Source of the DNA: Planctomycetota bacterium
Lineage (GTDB): Bacteria > Planctomycetota > MHYJ01 > JACQXL01
NCBI GenBank assembly: GCA_030018555.1
Contig: JASEHY010000004.1
Coordinates: forward strand, 1 to 19,992
DNA length: 19,992 bases
Direction of reading: 5' to 3'
Part shown: piece after piece, positions 1 through 7,001 of the stretch
How the letters are laid out: every line of letters begins with the position of its first letter
Numbering within the stretch: the stretch's first letter is position 1
Program-made: the position numbers and the translations under genes
Notes under the pieces: model-generated
What the model saw: only the letters and a program-made list of their open reading frames with translations
What the model was told of the DNA's origin: nothing
Database searches by the model: none

Positions 1-663
1 AAGGATATGAGCGTTCTTCTGGTGGCTGCAAAACGGGATAATATTGATAATCATATTGATATTGTGGAGCGAAGCGGGTTGTTGCCAATGGCGATAGATG
101 TTGATTGCTTTGCGTTAGGCAATTCTTTTGAGTTAAAACAAATGGTTAACCCTTCAACGGACATCAATAATAAAGTTACGGCACTTATAGACATTGGCGC
201 CTTAAAGACTAATGTAAGCATAATGATGGGGCTTCAGGTCTATTTTACCAGAGAAATATATGTCGGCGGTAACGATTTTACAGAAATAATCTCAAAGAAA
301 ATGGGGGCGCCACAGAATGAAGCAGAAAAAGTTAAATGTAACCCTGAACTTAAATCTGATGAAATTAAGGATTATGTGAGTTCTCTTGTAGATGACCTGA
401 CCCACGAAATACGGCTTTCTTTTGATTATTTTGAGCATCAGTTGGATAAGCCAATAGATAATATATATCTTTCAGGTGGCACATCGTTATTACAGGGATT
501 AGAAGATACTTTTGCCTCTACCTTTAACAGGCAGATTCTTCGGTGGGACCCCTGTGAGTCGCTTGAGATTGTTTCTGATAAGATAGACGCTGTAGAACTA
601 AAAAAGAGGGCATCGCAATTGGCTATCGCAACCGGGCTTGCGGTAAGGATAAAGAAGGATTAA
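1..663 (+). CDS. pilM: PilM, type IV pilus assembly actin-like ATPase (5' truncated by window edge)
   Basis: This is the C-terminal part of PilM, the cytoplasmic actin-like protein that binds the short N-terminal tail of PilN and links the pilus motor to the inner-membrane alignment complex. The frame is open to base 1, and the first in-frame ATG (base 7) lies mid-protein. About 220 residues are visible, against roughly 350 in the family, so the true start lies upstream of the window. Visible family features are the internal ALIDIGALKTNVSIM strand-turn of the actin-like fold and the late nucleotide-site motif YLSGGTSLLQGLEDTF. pilN starts two bases after the stop, so this is the first visible gene of a pilMNO-P-Q operon. 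Identification rests on these motifs plus the gene order; confidence is high. Confidence 0.93.
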   Translation, partial: KDMSVLLVAAKRDNIDNHIDIVERSGLLPMAIDVDCFALGNSFELKQMVNPSTDINNKVTALIDIGALKTNVSIMMGLQVYFTREIYVGGNDFTEIISKKMGAPQNEAEKVKCNPELKSDEIKDYVSSLVDDLTHEIRLSFDYFEHQLDKPIDNIYLSGGTSLLQGLEDTFASTFNRQILRWDPCESLEIVSDKIDAVELKKRASQLAIATGLAVRIKKD

Positions 664-665
664 AT

Positions 666-1286
666 ATGATACGAATAGATTTGCTACCGGAAGAAAGGCG
701 TCATAAGGAACGAACCCCTCTGCCTCGTTTTCTGGCGATGAACGCGGCTATTATTGTATGCCTGCTTTTGATAATCTGGAACGTTTACATTATCGCAGAT
801 ATTAACCGGCTTGAAGAGAGGGAAAAAGCCGACAGTACTACTCTTCAGAGATTACAAAAAGAAACTCAAGGATATGACAATATGCTGAAAAAGGAGCGGG
901 AATTAAGCGAGTGGAATAAGGCGATGAGCCAAATAATGGACACACGAGCATTTTTCTGGTGGGAAAAGATAGACGAGTTGTGGGATGTTATCAATAACGC
1001 AGGAGATATCTGGATTGCCTCTCTTCAGGCATTGGATTCGGCACCGGGCGGATATCGTGGTGGTGGAAAGGCAGAATCAGCCATCAGTATGAATTGTTTT
1101 ACAGCAGGGATATCATCTGAAAGAATGACCGGTTTTAGAATAAAACTGAAAAATCATGAGGGATTAAGAAAGACATTTAATTTAGGATTAAACGAACCGC
1201 CTCAATTCCAGGTCGTGGCACAACCGGAATATCAGGAAGAATTTGCGGTTTCATTCAATATTGACCTCGTGGGGGGAAAGAAATGA
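666..1286 (+). CDS. pilN: PilN, type IV pilus inner-membrane alignment protein
   Basis: PilN is a bitopic inner-membrane protein that docks on PilM through a conserved N-terminal peptide and dimerises with PilO in the periplasm. The protein (206 aa) begins MIRIDLLPEERR, matching the INLLP-type PilM-binding signature at the extreme N terminus. A single membrane segment follows at about residues 22-46, then a charged coiled-coil stretch (about 47-85) and a periplasmic alpha/beta domain. A purine-rich stretch (AAGAAGGAT) ahead of the ATG can serve as ribosome binding site. The stop overlaps the next start as ATGA, which suggests translational coupling to pilO. Length and order fit the family. 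Confidence 0.93.
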   Translation: MIRIDLLPEERRHKERTPLPRFLAMNAAIIVCLLLIIWNVYIIADINRLEEREKADSTTLQRLQKETQGYDNMLKKERELSEWNKAMSQIMDTRAFFWWEKIDELWDVINNAGDIWIASLQALDSAPGGYRGGGKAESAISMNCFTAGISSERMTGFRIKLKNHEGLRKTFNLGLNEPPQFQVVAQPEYQEEFAVSFNIDLVGGKK

Positions 1287-1855
1287 AATTGTCTGAAAAA
1301 CAGTTGTTTATTCTTACGATTATTATTCCGGCAATTATCGCCGTTATCTTAAGTGCAGTGGGATACTTTGTTTTTTATAACCAATCATCTCGCTTAAAAA
1401 AGAATATAGTTGATACTGCTAATAAAATTAAACAGGCAAATGACAAAAAGATTGAAATGGCTAAATTAGAGGAAAGACTGACTGAACTTGAAGGCAAGAC
1501 CAAAAGTTTAGAAGAGGCGCTTCCCACTAAAGAAGAAATTGCTTACGAGAAGTTTATTGATACCTTTACGAAACTTGGTCAGGAAGCCGGTGTTCAACTT
1601 ACCAGCGCAGTGCCTGATGAAGGGAAAAGTGGTGCCCCGCAACAGATTCCCACTTCTTTTGATAAGATTTCATATAATCTAAAAATAGAAGGAGATTTTG
1701 AACAGGTTATTTCGTTTATCTATTTAGTGGAAACTTATCAAAGGTTTATTAAGGTAAATAAATTTGCCGTCAGACCTGCGATGGGCGCCGATAAAACCAT
1801 TCGTTATGGTCTTGACATAAGTTTAACAACCTATGTCTATAAACCACCCAAATAA
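1283..1855 (+). CDS. pilO: PilO, type IV pilus inner-membrane alignment protein
   Basis: PilO (190 aa) pairs with PilN and couples the inner-membrane platform to PilP and the secretin. The N terminus is a short cytoplasmic tail followed by one hydrophobic segment (about residues 8-32). A coiled coil comes next (about 35-80, rich in K/E/L heptads) and then a ferredoxin-like periplasmic domain, including the stretch YEKFIDTFTKLGQEAGVQLT and later FEQVISFIYLVETYQRFIKV, both typical of PilO. The start overlaps the pilN stop in an ATGA arrangement, and GGGGGGAAAG just upstream is a good ribosome binding site. The call rests on topology, domain pattern and operon position. Confidence 0.92.
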   Translation: MKLSEKQLFILTIIIPAIIAVILSAVGYFVFYNQSSRLKKNIVDTANKIKQANDKKIEMAKLEERLTELEGKTKSLEEALPTKEEIAYEKFIDTFTKLGQEAGVQLTSAVPDEGKSGAPQQIPTSFDKISYNLKIEGDFEQVISFIYLVETYQRFIKVNKFAVRPAMGADKTIRYGLDISLTTYVYKPPK

Positions 1856-1862
1856 GAGTAGT

Positions 1863-3563
1863 ATGAAATTATTCCATTGGTTGTCTTTAGGTTTAGTGAT
1901 TTTAACAACTTTTATAATGGTAGCGGACAACCTTGTCTTCTCACAGGAAAAAGAGAAGGAAGTGGGGGATGAGAGTTGGTATATGATTTTACTAAACGCT
2001 GAAAAGGTTGGTTTTATGCGTCATACTTTTAACGAAATAAGTAGTGTCCCTGACGGGACTACCTCCCCGATACATCGGGGTAGGGGCGAACCACAAAAGG
2101 ACAAGGTTTTTGCTTCGTTAAGAGAGATAACCCTGAACAAACCGACTTTTCTACCCTATGTAAAATTAACGGAAGAAATACAATTAGTCCTATCTAATCC
2201 GATACTGCAAAAAGCAATCATTAAGATGGTTCTACCAGATAAAACAGAAATAACTATCAAAGGAACGATTGAGGCGGATAAAATACTATTTTCCACTATC
2301 CATCAAAAGTCATCTGGTGAACAAACGCCTGAGAAAAGAGACGGTTTTTTTCTTAATGACAATCTTCTTGCAGAATACTTGTTTGGCACTTCGTTAATTG
2401 TGAACAAGTGGGAGGTCAATCAGAGTTGTTCTCTTAAATTTATTAATCTCTATAATATAAATAACATATTCGCTGATGCGAATATGATGGTCAAAGAGAA
2501 GACCTCACAGAAAATAATGGGGGTAATGACGGAGGGGCATATATGTTCACTTGTTATTTCAGACCCGACATCTCCTGTTAAAGAAATAGAATATTTTATA
2601 GGAAAGGATAGCTATATTCTCAAACAGACAGCCAGGCACTCTTCAGGGGCTTTAGATTTTATTAAAACATCAAAAGAAGATGCGATGAGCGAGAAAGTTA
2701 AGCCCGTTTTTGAAAGAAGGGGACGAATTGACCCCTTTACGACTCGTCTGACCCGCGCTACTAAAAAAGAGACGACGCCAACCTCTTCGCCGAAGAAAGA
2801 TGAAACGCTACCACCAGGTCCGGATCCTGAAGGAAAATATGTATTAGCGTTACTTCACGAGGCAGGAGAACAATTACAACTGATGAAGGACATTCACGGG
2901 AAAACACCTCGTGAAGAAAGAGATGCTCTTTTAGTTGTCCCATATCAAAGAATATTAAGTATATATGAGATAATACATAAGAAGGGTAAAGATGAGAATA
3001 AAACCCAGATATCTAATATTCTGAAAGAAGCAGACAGATTAGTTGCGGGTTCAGAGAAAATTTATACCGAGGCACGCGTTCTGGCTGAAGAGGCAAGAAA
3101 TGATTTTGAATTGGGCAAGAAAACCTATGAACTAAAAAACCTCAAGGAGATACCTAAAAAACTGACCAAGATTTCCGAACTGCTTGAGAGAAAGGAAGTT
3201 AAAGAGACCGAATATTATCAGAAAATTAAATTGTTACAGGAGGAGGTAAGTGAACTGGCAAGACGCTCAAAAATAATAGAAGATTTTATTGCTAATAAGC
3301 CGGCAATTATTGGTATTGTCTATTATATCAGGACAGAAGAAATTAAGCTGTCGGCACTGACGGTGAACTTTTTGGGACTGAACATTGCTCTACCCGTATC
3401 ATATTTTAAGGATGTTCCCGAATCATCCATAATGATAGGCGCCAAAACATATCGTGAAGGTGATAAAATATCTGACGATATGATAATTAAAACCATTTTC
3501 CCCAATACAGTAATCTTTAACTATAAAAACGAAGAAATCGCCCTGGAATACAAGGGCAAATAA
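1863..3563 (+). CDS. Large PilP-like periplasmic protein with extra N-terminal domain and coiled coil
   Basis: This gene sits in the pilP slot between pilO and pilQ. An in-frame ATG at 1833 would overlap pilO. I prefer 1863 because it directly begins a clean signal peptide (MKLFHWLSLGLVILTTFIM, processed near residues 24-30). That gives 566 aa, roughly three times a normal PilP. Three parts are visible. Residues about 35-280 form a beta-rich region starting SWYMILLNAEKVGFMRHTF, resembling periplasmic substrate-like domains of uncertain function. Around residue 290 there is an RIDPF motif like the one preceding PilP folds. A long charged helical region (about 330-475) then leads to a C-terminal domain (about 481-566, with AKTYREGDKISDDMIIKTI) that looks like the PilP/GspC secretin-binding fold. 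I infer it bridges PilNO and PilQ. A palindromic module lies in frame at 2041-2090. Confidence 0.7.
   Translation: MKLFHWLSLGLVILTTFIMVADNLVFSQEKEKEVGDESWYMILLNAEKVGFMRHTFNEISSVPDGTTSPIHRGRGEPQKDKVFASLREITLNKPTFLPYVKLTEEIQLVLSNPILQKAIIKMVLPDKTEITIKGTIEADKILFSTIHQKSSGEQTPEKRDGFFLNDNLLAEYLFGTSLIVNKWEVNQSCSLKFINLYNINNIFADANMMVKEKTSQKIMGVMTEGHICSLVISDPTSPVKEIEYFIGKDSYILKQTARHSSGALDFIKTSKEDAMSEKVKPVFERRGRIDPFTTRLTRATKKETTPTSSPKKDETLPPGPDPEGKYVLALLHEAGEQLQLMKDIHGKTPREERDALLVVPYQRILSIYEIIHKKGKDENKTQISNILKEADRLVAGSEKIYTEARVLAEEARNDFELGKKTYELKNLKEIPKKLTKISELLERKEVKETEYYQKIKLLQEEVSELARRSKIIEDFIANKPAIIGIVYYIRTEEIKLSALTVNFLGLNIALPVSYFKDVPESSIMIGAKTYREGDKISDDMIIKTIFPNTVIFNYKNEEIALEYKGK
2041..2090. repeat. 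Palindromic module inside the PilP-like reading frame
   Basis: The core CCCCGA-N4-TCGGGG (2065-2080) is a 6-bp GC stem. It is flanked by CCTC/TAGGGG arms and preceded by an imperfect GTAGT...ACTAC palindrome (2041-2062). The same CCCCGAT/ATCGGGG word occurs in the gap at 17416-17433. The segment encodes SSVPDGTTSPIHRGRGEP, a Pro/Gly/Arg-rich stretch unlike the K/E/I-rich protein on either side. I infer an in-frame mini-element insertion. Confidence 0.6.
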
Positions 3564-3683
3564 TCCCGCTAAAGCGGGACTATAAAGGAGTCAATCCCGA
3601 AAGCATTCGGGACGACACCCGTGGCGCCATTTGTCGGGATAACTCGCTGTAACTCCCGAAAGCATTCGGGGATAACAGCGAGT
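3564..3683. repeat. Cluster of palindromic modules between the pilP-like gene and pilQ
   Basis: Three hairpins fill this 136-base gap: TCCCGCTAAAGCGGGA (3564-3579), TCCCGA-N6-TCGGGA (3595-3612), and a compound hairpin. In the compound one, outer arms ACTCGCTGT (3642-3650) and ACAGCGAGT (3675-3683) match over 9 bp and enclose a second copy of the CCCGAAAGCATTCGGG module (3655-3670). The structure ends just before the pilQ ribosome binding site (AAAGGAGAAGAG, from 3685). There is no U-tract, so it does not look like a classical terminator. It could modulate the ratio of PilQ to upstream subunits; that is inference. Confidence 0.8.
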
Positions 3684-3699
3684 AAAAGGAGAAGAGATT

Positions 3700-5430
3700 A
3701 TGAATAATATTGTTCGTTTAGGAATAACACTTGGTTTAGGACTATTATTACTATCAGGGTCAATCGTCGGACAGGAAACGAAAGAGCCACTTTCTCAAAG
3801 ACAACCCCTTGAAAGTTCTTCTTCGCCGACAATCACCGCAGAGTGGGCTGATAAACCAGTCAGGTCTGTTTTAGAATATATTGGAGATGTTGCTAATATC
3901 AACATCATCATTGATATGAAAATAGGCAAGGAAGATGTCGTTACTGCAACATTTAGAAACCTTGATTGGAAAATGGCTCTTGAGGAAGTGGTAAAACTCG
4001 GCGGCTGTATTCTGGAAGAGATAAATCCTGTTCTATACAGGGTAAGCAAGCCACCCACCGTAAGTATGGATCTTAAGAATGCTCCATTAGATGAAGTGGT
4101 ACGCAATATTGCTAAATTAGCAGGGATTAACATCGTTATGGCAGATGATATTAAAGGGACTATTACAATGATGCTCACAGATGTGCCGTGGTTTGAAGCA
4201 CTACAGAATATTATTAAAACAACGGGCTTCAGTATGGTGCAAGAGAAATATAATGTTATTCGTATAGTGAGAACAGAAACTCTGAAAGAACAGTTAGAAA
4301 CGCGGTTTTTTCAGTTGAAATATCTGCGACCGCCGGGCTCTTTTAAGGCGACAATAACGACCCCTTATGCTGTCGGTAGTGTAAAACCATCAGCAGATGC
4401 TATTAAAGATTTTACTCTATTAAACATCCTTAAAAATATGTTAACTCGCAAGGGTGGCACTCTAATTGGAAGTTTAGAATACGACATCAAAAGCAACTGC
4501 ATTATTGTTCAGGATATAAAAACCGTTCTGGACGCGATGGAAAAAGTCCTGGAAAGGTTAGATGTGCGTCCACAACAGGTGCTGATTGAATTAAAATTTG
4601 TTTCCACTGCAAATAAAGACCTTTATGACTACGGCTTGAAATATAACTGGGGTGGAACAAAAGACCCAAAATCTGAAATTATTACTTCAAAACCATTTCC
4701 CTCACAGGTTACAACAACTCTTCCCTTTGGTCTCGGAAGGAGGGAAGACACTTCATTTAATCAACTTTTCCTTAACACTTATGATGTATCTACTGTTTTA
4801 AGATTATTTAAGGGTGATACCAAGAGCAAATTTATACAGGAGCCCAATGTGGTTACCTTAGATGGTGTAGAAGCAACCGTTTTTGTTGGTGAGTTAATCC
4901 GTTATGCTGTTACAAAAGTTTCATATAACCAGGCAGGATTACCATTATATGAATTGGCTGAAGCCGCACCTGTGAATGTGGGTTTTCAGTTATGGGTTCT
5001 CCCCGATATTGTCAGTGGTACAAATGAGATTATGCTGACTGTTATTCCACGTCTTGAGGACCTTTCAGGAACAGATGCAGGTGGTTTTGACATATATACC
5101 GTAGCGGGTATGACCATTAAACTGCCGAGAATGAGGCAGTCAACCGTCGTAACCCGTTTGCTTATTGAAAGTGGTCAGACTGCTATTATTGGTGGACTGG
5201 TTGACGAGCGCCTTACCAAAACTTTTGAAAAAGTTCCTGGTCTCGGAGAGATACCAATACTTAATCATTTATTTACCTATAAAGGTAGCACTCTCACACA
5301 AACAAAATTATTGGTCTTTGTAACGCCCCATATCATAAAATCTTCTGATATGAGTAATAAACTATTACAGGACAAATCTAAGGGAATAGACGATTTCCTA
5401 CAGACACCTGCTGATTCCACGAAGAAATAA
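3700..5430 (+). CDS. pilQ: PilQ, type IV pilus outer-membrane secretin
   Basis: PilQ forms the outer-membrane ring through which the pilus passes. The protein (576 aa) has a signal peptide (about residues 1-25, ending near SIVGQE). Two STN/secretin-N0-like repeats follow (about 45-115 and 122-190; the second has VSMDLKNAPLDEVVRNIAKL). Next come an N1-type domain (about 200-295, starting RFFQLKYLRPPG) and the secretin channel (about 375-555). Diagnostic channel motifs are KFIQEPNVVTLDGVEATVFVG, the ESGQTAIIGGLV strand and VPGLGEIPILNHLF (about 511-524), followed by LLVFVTPHII. No AMIN domain precedes the STN repeats, so it is somewhat shorter than proteobacterial PilQ. A strong AAAGGAGAAGAG ribosome binding site precedes the ATG. 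Position last in pilMNO-P-Q supports PilQ over the type II homologue GspD. Confidence 0.92.
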   Translation: MNNIVRLGITLGLGLLLLSGSIVGQETKEPLSQRQPLESSSSPTITAEWADKPVRSVLEYIGDVANINIIIDMKIGKEDVVTATFRNLDWKMALEEVVKLGGCILEEINPVLYRVSKPPTVSMDLKNAPLDEVVRNIAKLAGINIVMADDIKGTITMMLTDVPWFEALQNIIKTTGFSMVQEKYNVIRIVRTETLKEQLETRFFQLKYLRPPGSFKATITTPYAVGSVKPSADAIKDFTLLNILKNMLTRKGGTLIGSLEYDIKSNCIIVQDIKTVLDAMEKVLERLDVRPQQVLIELKFVSTANKDLYDYGLKYNWGGTKDPKSEIITSKPFPSQVTTTLPFGLGRREDTSFNQLFLNTYDVSTVLRLFKGDTKSKFIQEPNVVTLDGVEATVFVGELIRYAVTKVSYNQAGLPLYELAEAAPVNVGFQLWVLPDIVSGTNEIMLTVIPRLEDLSGTDAGGFDIYTVAGMTIKLPRMRQSTVVTRLLIESGQTAIIGGLVDERLTKTFEKVPGLGEIPILNHLFTYKGSTLTQTKLLVFVTPHIIKSSDMSNKLLQDKSKGIDDFLQTPADSTKK

Positions 5431-5439
5431 ACATTTTGG

Positions 5440-6102
5440 ATGCCTACAAAATTTCAGTTTGAGGTGCGACTTACCAAGACGGGCAAATCCAAGTATCTCT
5501 CGCATAGAGAATTCTTGACATTAGTTGAGCAGGCGGTTCGTCGCTCAGGCATTCCTATTCTCTTCTCTGAAGGATTTAATCCTCGTCCTAAAATATCTTT
5601 CCTTACCGCTTTGTCCTTGGGGATTTCTTCGGATGATGAAGTAATAATTCTATCACTCTCTGGATGGATTTCTCCAGTAGAAATACTCCAGAAACTTAAT
5701 CAGCAACTAATTGACGGTATTAAGACCTTCTCTGTTGAACCCTGCAGGCAGGGTATTCCAGCACATTTCGTCGTCCAATATAAAATCATCCCCACCAGTG
5801 AATTATCTAAAGAAGGGTTCAAGCAACTGTCACATGAGAGAATAAAAAACTGGTTTGCCAGCCCCTCTCAGATTATCAGACGAGACTATCCTGATAAACA
5901 ATCCAAGGATATTAATATCAAAACTTATCTGCAATCAATAGAATTAAGGAGGGAGGGGGAGGATAACCATCTTTTGTTAAATATTAAGATAGGCTCAGAT
6001 GGCTCTGTTAGACCGGAAGAAGTTCTTTTATCTCTGGGACTTTCGGGCGAACGTCCCTGCGGAAGTCATTATAATATCCATAAACTAAAGACTTTTATTT
6101 AG
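5440..6102 (+). CDS. DUF2344 / TIGR03936-family protein (radical SAM-linked)
   Basis: This protein (220 aa) matches the family that occurs fused to, or encoded beside, B12-binding radical SAM proteins of the TIGR03960 type. Its biochemical role is not firmly established. Recognisable features are the N-terminal VRLTKTGKSKYLSHREFLTLVEQAVRR and IPILFSEGFNPRPKISF, where the FNP(R/H)P motif is the family hallmark, and a C-terminal half with the common SVRPEEVLLSLGL phrase. No radical SAM domain (CxxxCxxC) is present here or next door, so the partner must be elsewhere or absent. The start lies 9 bases after the pilQ stop with no clear ribosome binding site, suggesting co-transcription with the pilus genes. 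A short palindrome interrupts the frame at 5739-5754 without shifting it. Confidence 0.8.
   Translation: MPTKFQFEVRLTKTGKSKYLSHREFLTLVEQAVRRSGIPILFSEGFNPRPKISFLTALSLGISSDDEVIILSLSGWISPVEILQKLNQQLIDGIKTFSVEPCRQGIPAHFVVQYKIIPTSELSKEGFKQLSHERIKNWFASPSQIIRRDYPDKQSKDINIKTYLQSIELRREGEDNHLLLNIKIGSDGSVRPEEVLLSLGLSGERPCGSHYNIHKLKTFI
5739..5754. repeat. Short palindrome inside the DUF2344 gene
   Basis: ACCCTG-CAGG-CAGGGT is a 16-base palindrome with a 6-bp stem that encodes EPCRQGI at the junction of the two halves of the protein. It resembles the CCTGC/GCAGG outer arms of the module inside ribF (16406-16431). With a single short copy it could also be native sequence, so confidence is low. Confidence 0.35.
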
Positions 6103-6105
6103 AGA

Positions 6106-6184
6106 GAAACGACTAAAGAACTGAAGAACGAAAGGACGAAAGAACTGGTTCTTTAGTTTCTTGGTTCTTTAGTTCTTTCGTTTC
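6106..6184. repeat. Long imperfect A/C-G/T inverted repeat
   Basis: The gap between the DUF2344 gene and wbqC is almost entirely an imperfect inverted repeat of about 79 bases. The left arm is a string of AAAGAAC-like words starting GAAACGAC, and the right arm a string of GTTCTTT words ending CGTTTC. The two arms also show internal direct repeats of about 7-8 bases. It differs in composition from the GC-rich palindromic modules elsewhere in the window. It leaves little room for a ribosome binding site ahead of wbqC. Confidence 0.7.
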
Positions 6185-6190
6185 CCGTAT

Positions 6191-6934
6191 ATGCTTATTG
6201 CCGGTCACCAACCAAATTATCTGCCCTATCCCGGTTTTTTTCATAAGGCATCTCTGGCTGATACTTTTGTTATTGTTGATGTAGTTCAGTATGTTAAAAG
6301 AGGACCATTTGGCTGGATTAATCGCAACCGCATCAGAACCTCACAGGGCTGGCTCTGGTTGACTGTGCCGGTCAAAACCAGAGGTAGATTCCATCAATCT
6401 ATTATGGAAACAGAAATAGACAACTCAACTGATTGGGCTAAGAAACATCTACGAAGCATAGAAAGAAACTACTCTCAAGCACCATATTTTCATAAATATA
6501 TTGATTTCTTTCGCCAGACATATCAAAAAGAATGGGCTTGGTTAGTGGAATTAAACGAATCTATTATTCGCTACCTTATTGAGTCGCTTGGTATAAAAGT
6601 AAAGATTATCAAGGCGTCACAGTTACAACTTGACTACAATCAATCACAATCCCGAATACTTTCGGGAACCGATTTGATTATTGAAATATGTCAGAAATTA
6701 AACTGTCGTTCTTACCTGCACGGCAAACATAGTGTAGATTATCTGGACAATGATAAATTGAGACAGCATAATATAAAATCATTTATTCAGGGCTTTAAAC
6801 ATCCGATATATAAGCAGGTATATGAACCATTTATACCAGAGATGTCTGTAATAGACTTATTATTCAACTGCGGAGAAAAGAGTTTAGAGATTATTAAATC
6901 CTGCTGTAGCGGAATGGGATATAGAGAAATATAA
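6191..6934 (+). CDS. WbqC-family protein
   Basis: This is a 247-residue cytosolic protein of the WbqC-like family, commonly found in polysaccharide and O-antigen clusters. A role in biosynthesis of an unusual sugar or glycolipid is proposed for the family, but the reaction is not well established. The family signature is clear: IAGHQPNYLPYPGFFHKASLADTF near the N terminus (QPxYxPxxGxF), then IVDVVQYVKRG, WINRNRIRT and WLTVPVK, and later LNCRSYLHGKHSVDYLD. The ATG at 6191 follows a hairpin-rich gap with no visible ribosome binding site, so translation may start weakly or couple to upstream genes. The following wecA-type gene supports a cell-envelope polysaccharide role. A perfect 18-base palindrome occurs in frame at 6650-6667. 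Confidence 0.85.
   Translation: MLIAGHQPNYLPYPGFFHKASLADTFVIVDVVQYVKRGPFGWINRNRIRTSQGWLWLTVPVKTRGRFHQSIMETEIDNSTDWAKKHLRSIERNYSQAPYFHKYIDFFRQTYQKEWAWLVELNESIIRYLIESLGIKVKIIKASQLQLDYNQSQSRILSGTDLIIEICQKLNCRSYLHGKHSVDYLDNDKLRQHNIKSFIQGFKHPIYKQVYEPFIPEMSVIDLLFNCGEKSLEIIKSCCSGMGYREI
6650..6667. repeat. Perfect 18-base palindromic module in frame inside wbqC
   Basis: TCCCGAATACTTTCGGGA has a perfect 7-bp stem and a 4-base loop. The stem is the same as in the intergenic modules at 3654-3670 and 14741-14758. Its length is exactly six codons, and it encodes part of QSRILSGT in the loop before LIIEICQKLNCRSYLHG. The frame is undisturbed on both sides, as expected for a tolerated in-frame insertion. 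Confidence 0.7.
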
Positions 6935-6935
6935 T

Positions 6936-6983
6936 CCCCGCCAGAGGCGTCGCCCGAAGGCGAACCTCGCCCTAATGGCGGGG
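6936..6983. repeat. Palindromic element upstream of the wecA-type gene
   Basis: Arms CCCCGCCA (6936-6943) and TGGCGGGG (6976-6983) form an 8-bp stem. They enclose a smaller CGCC...GGCG hairpin (around GTCGCCCGAAGGCGA). The element contains an ATG (6975) in frame with the next gene; I treat that as accidental because it lies within the repeat arm. Confidence 0.75.
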
Positions 6984-7001
6984 GTCTGCCTCAGGCATGA
7001 T

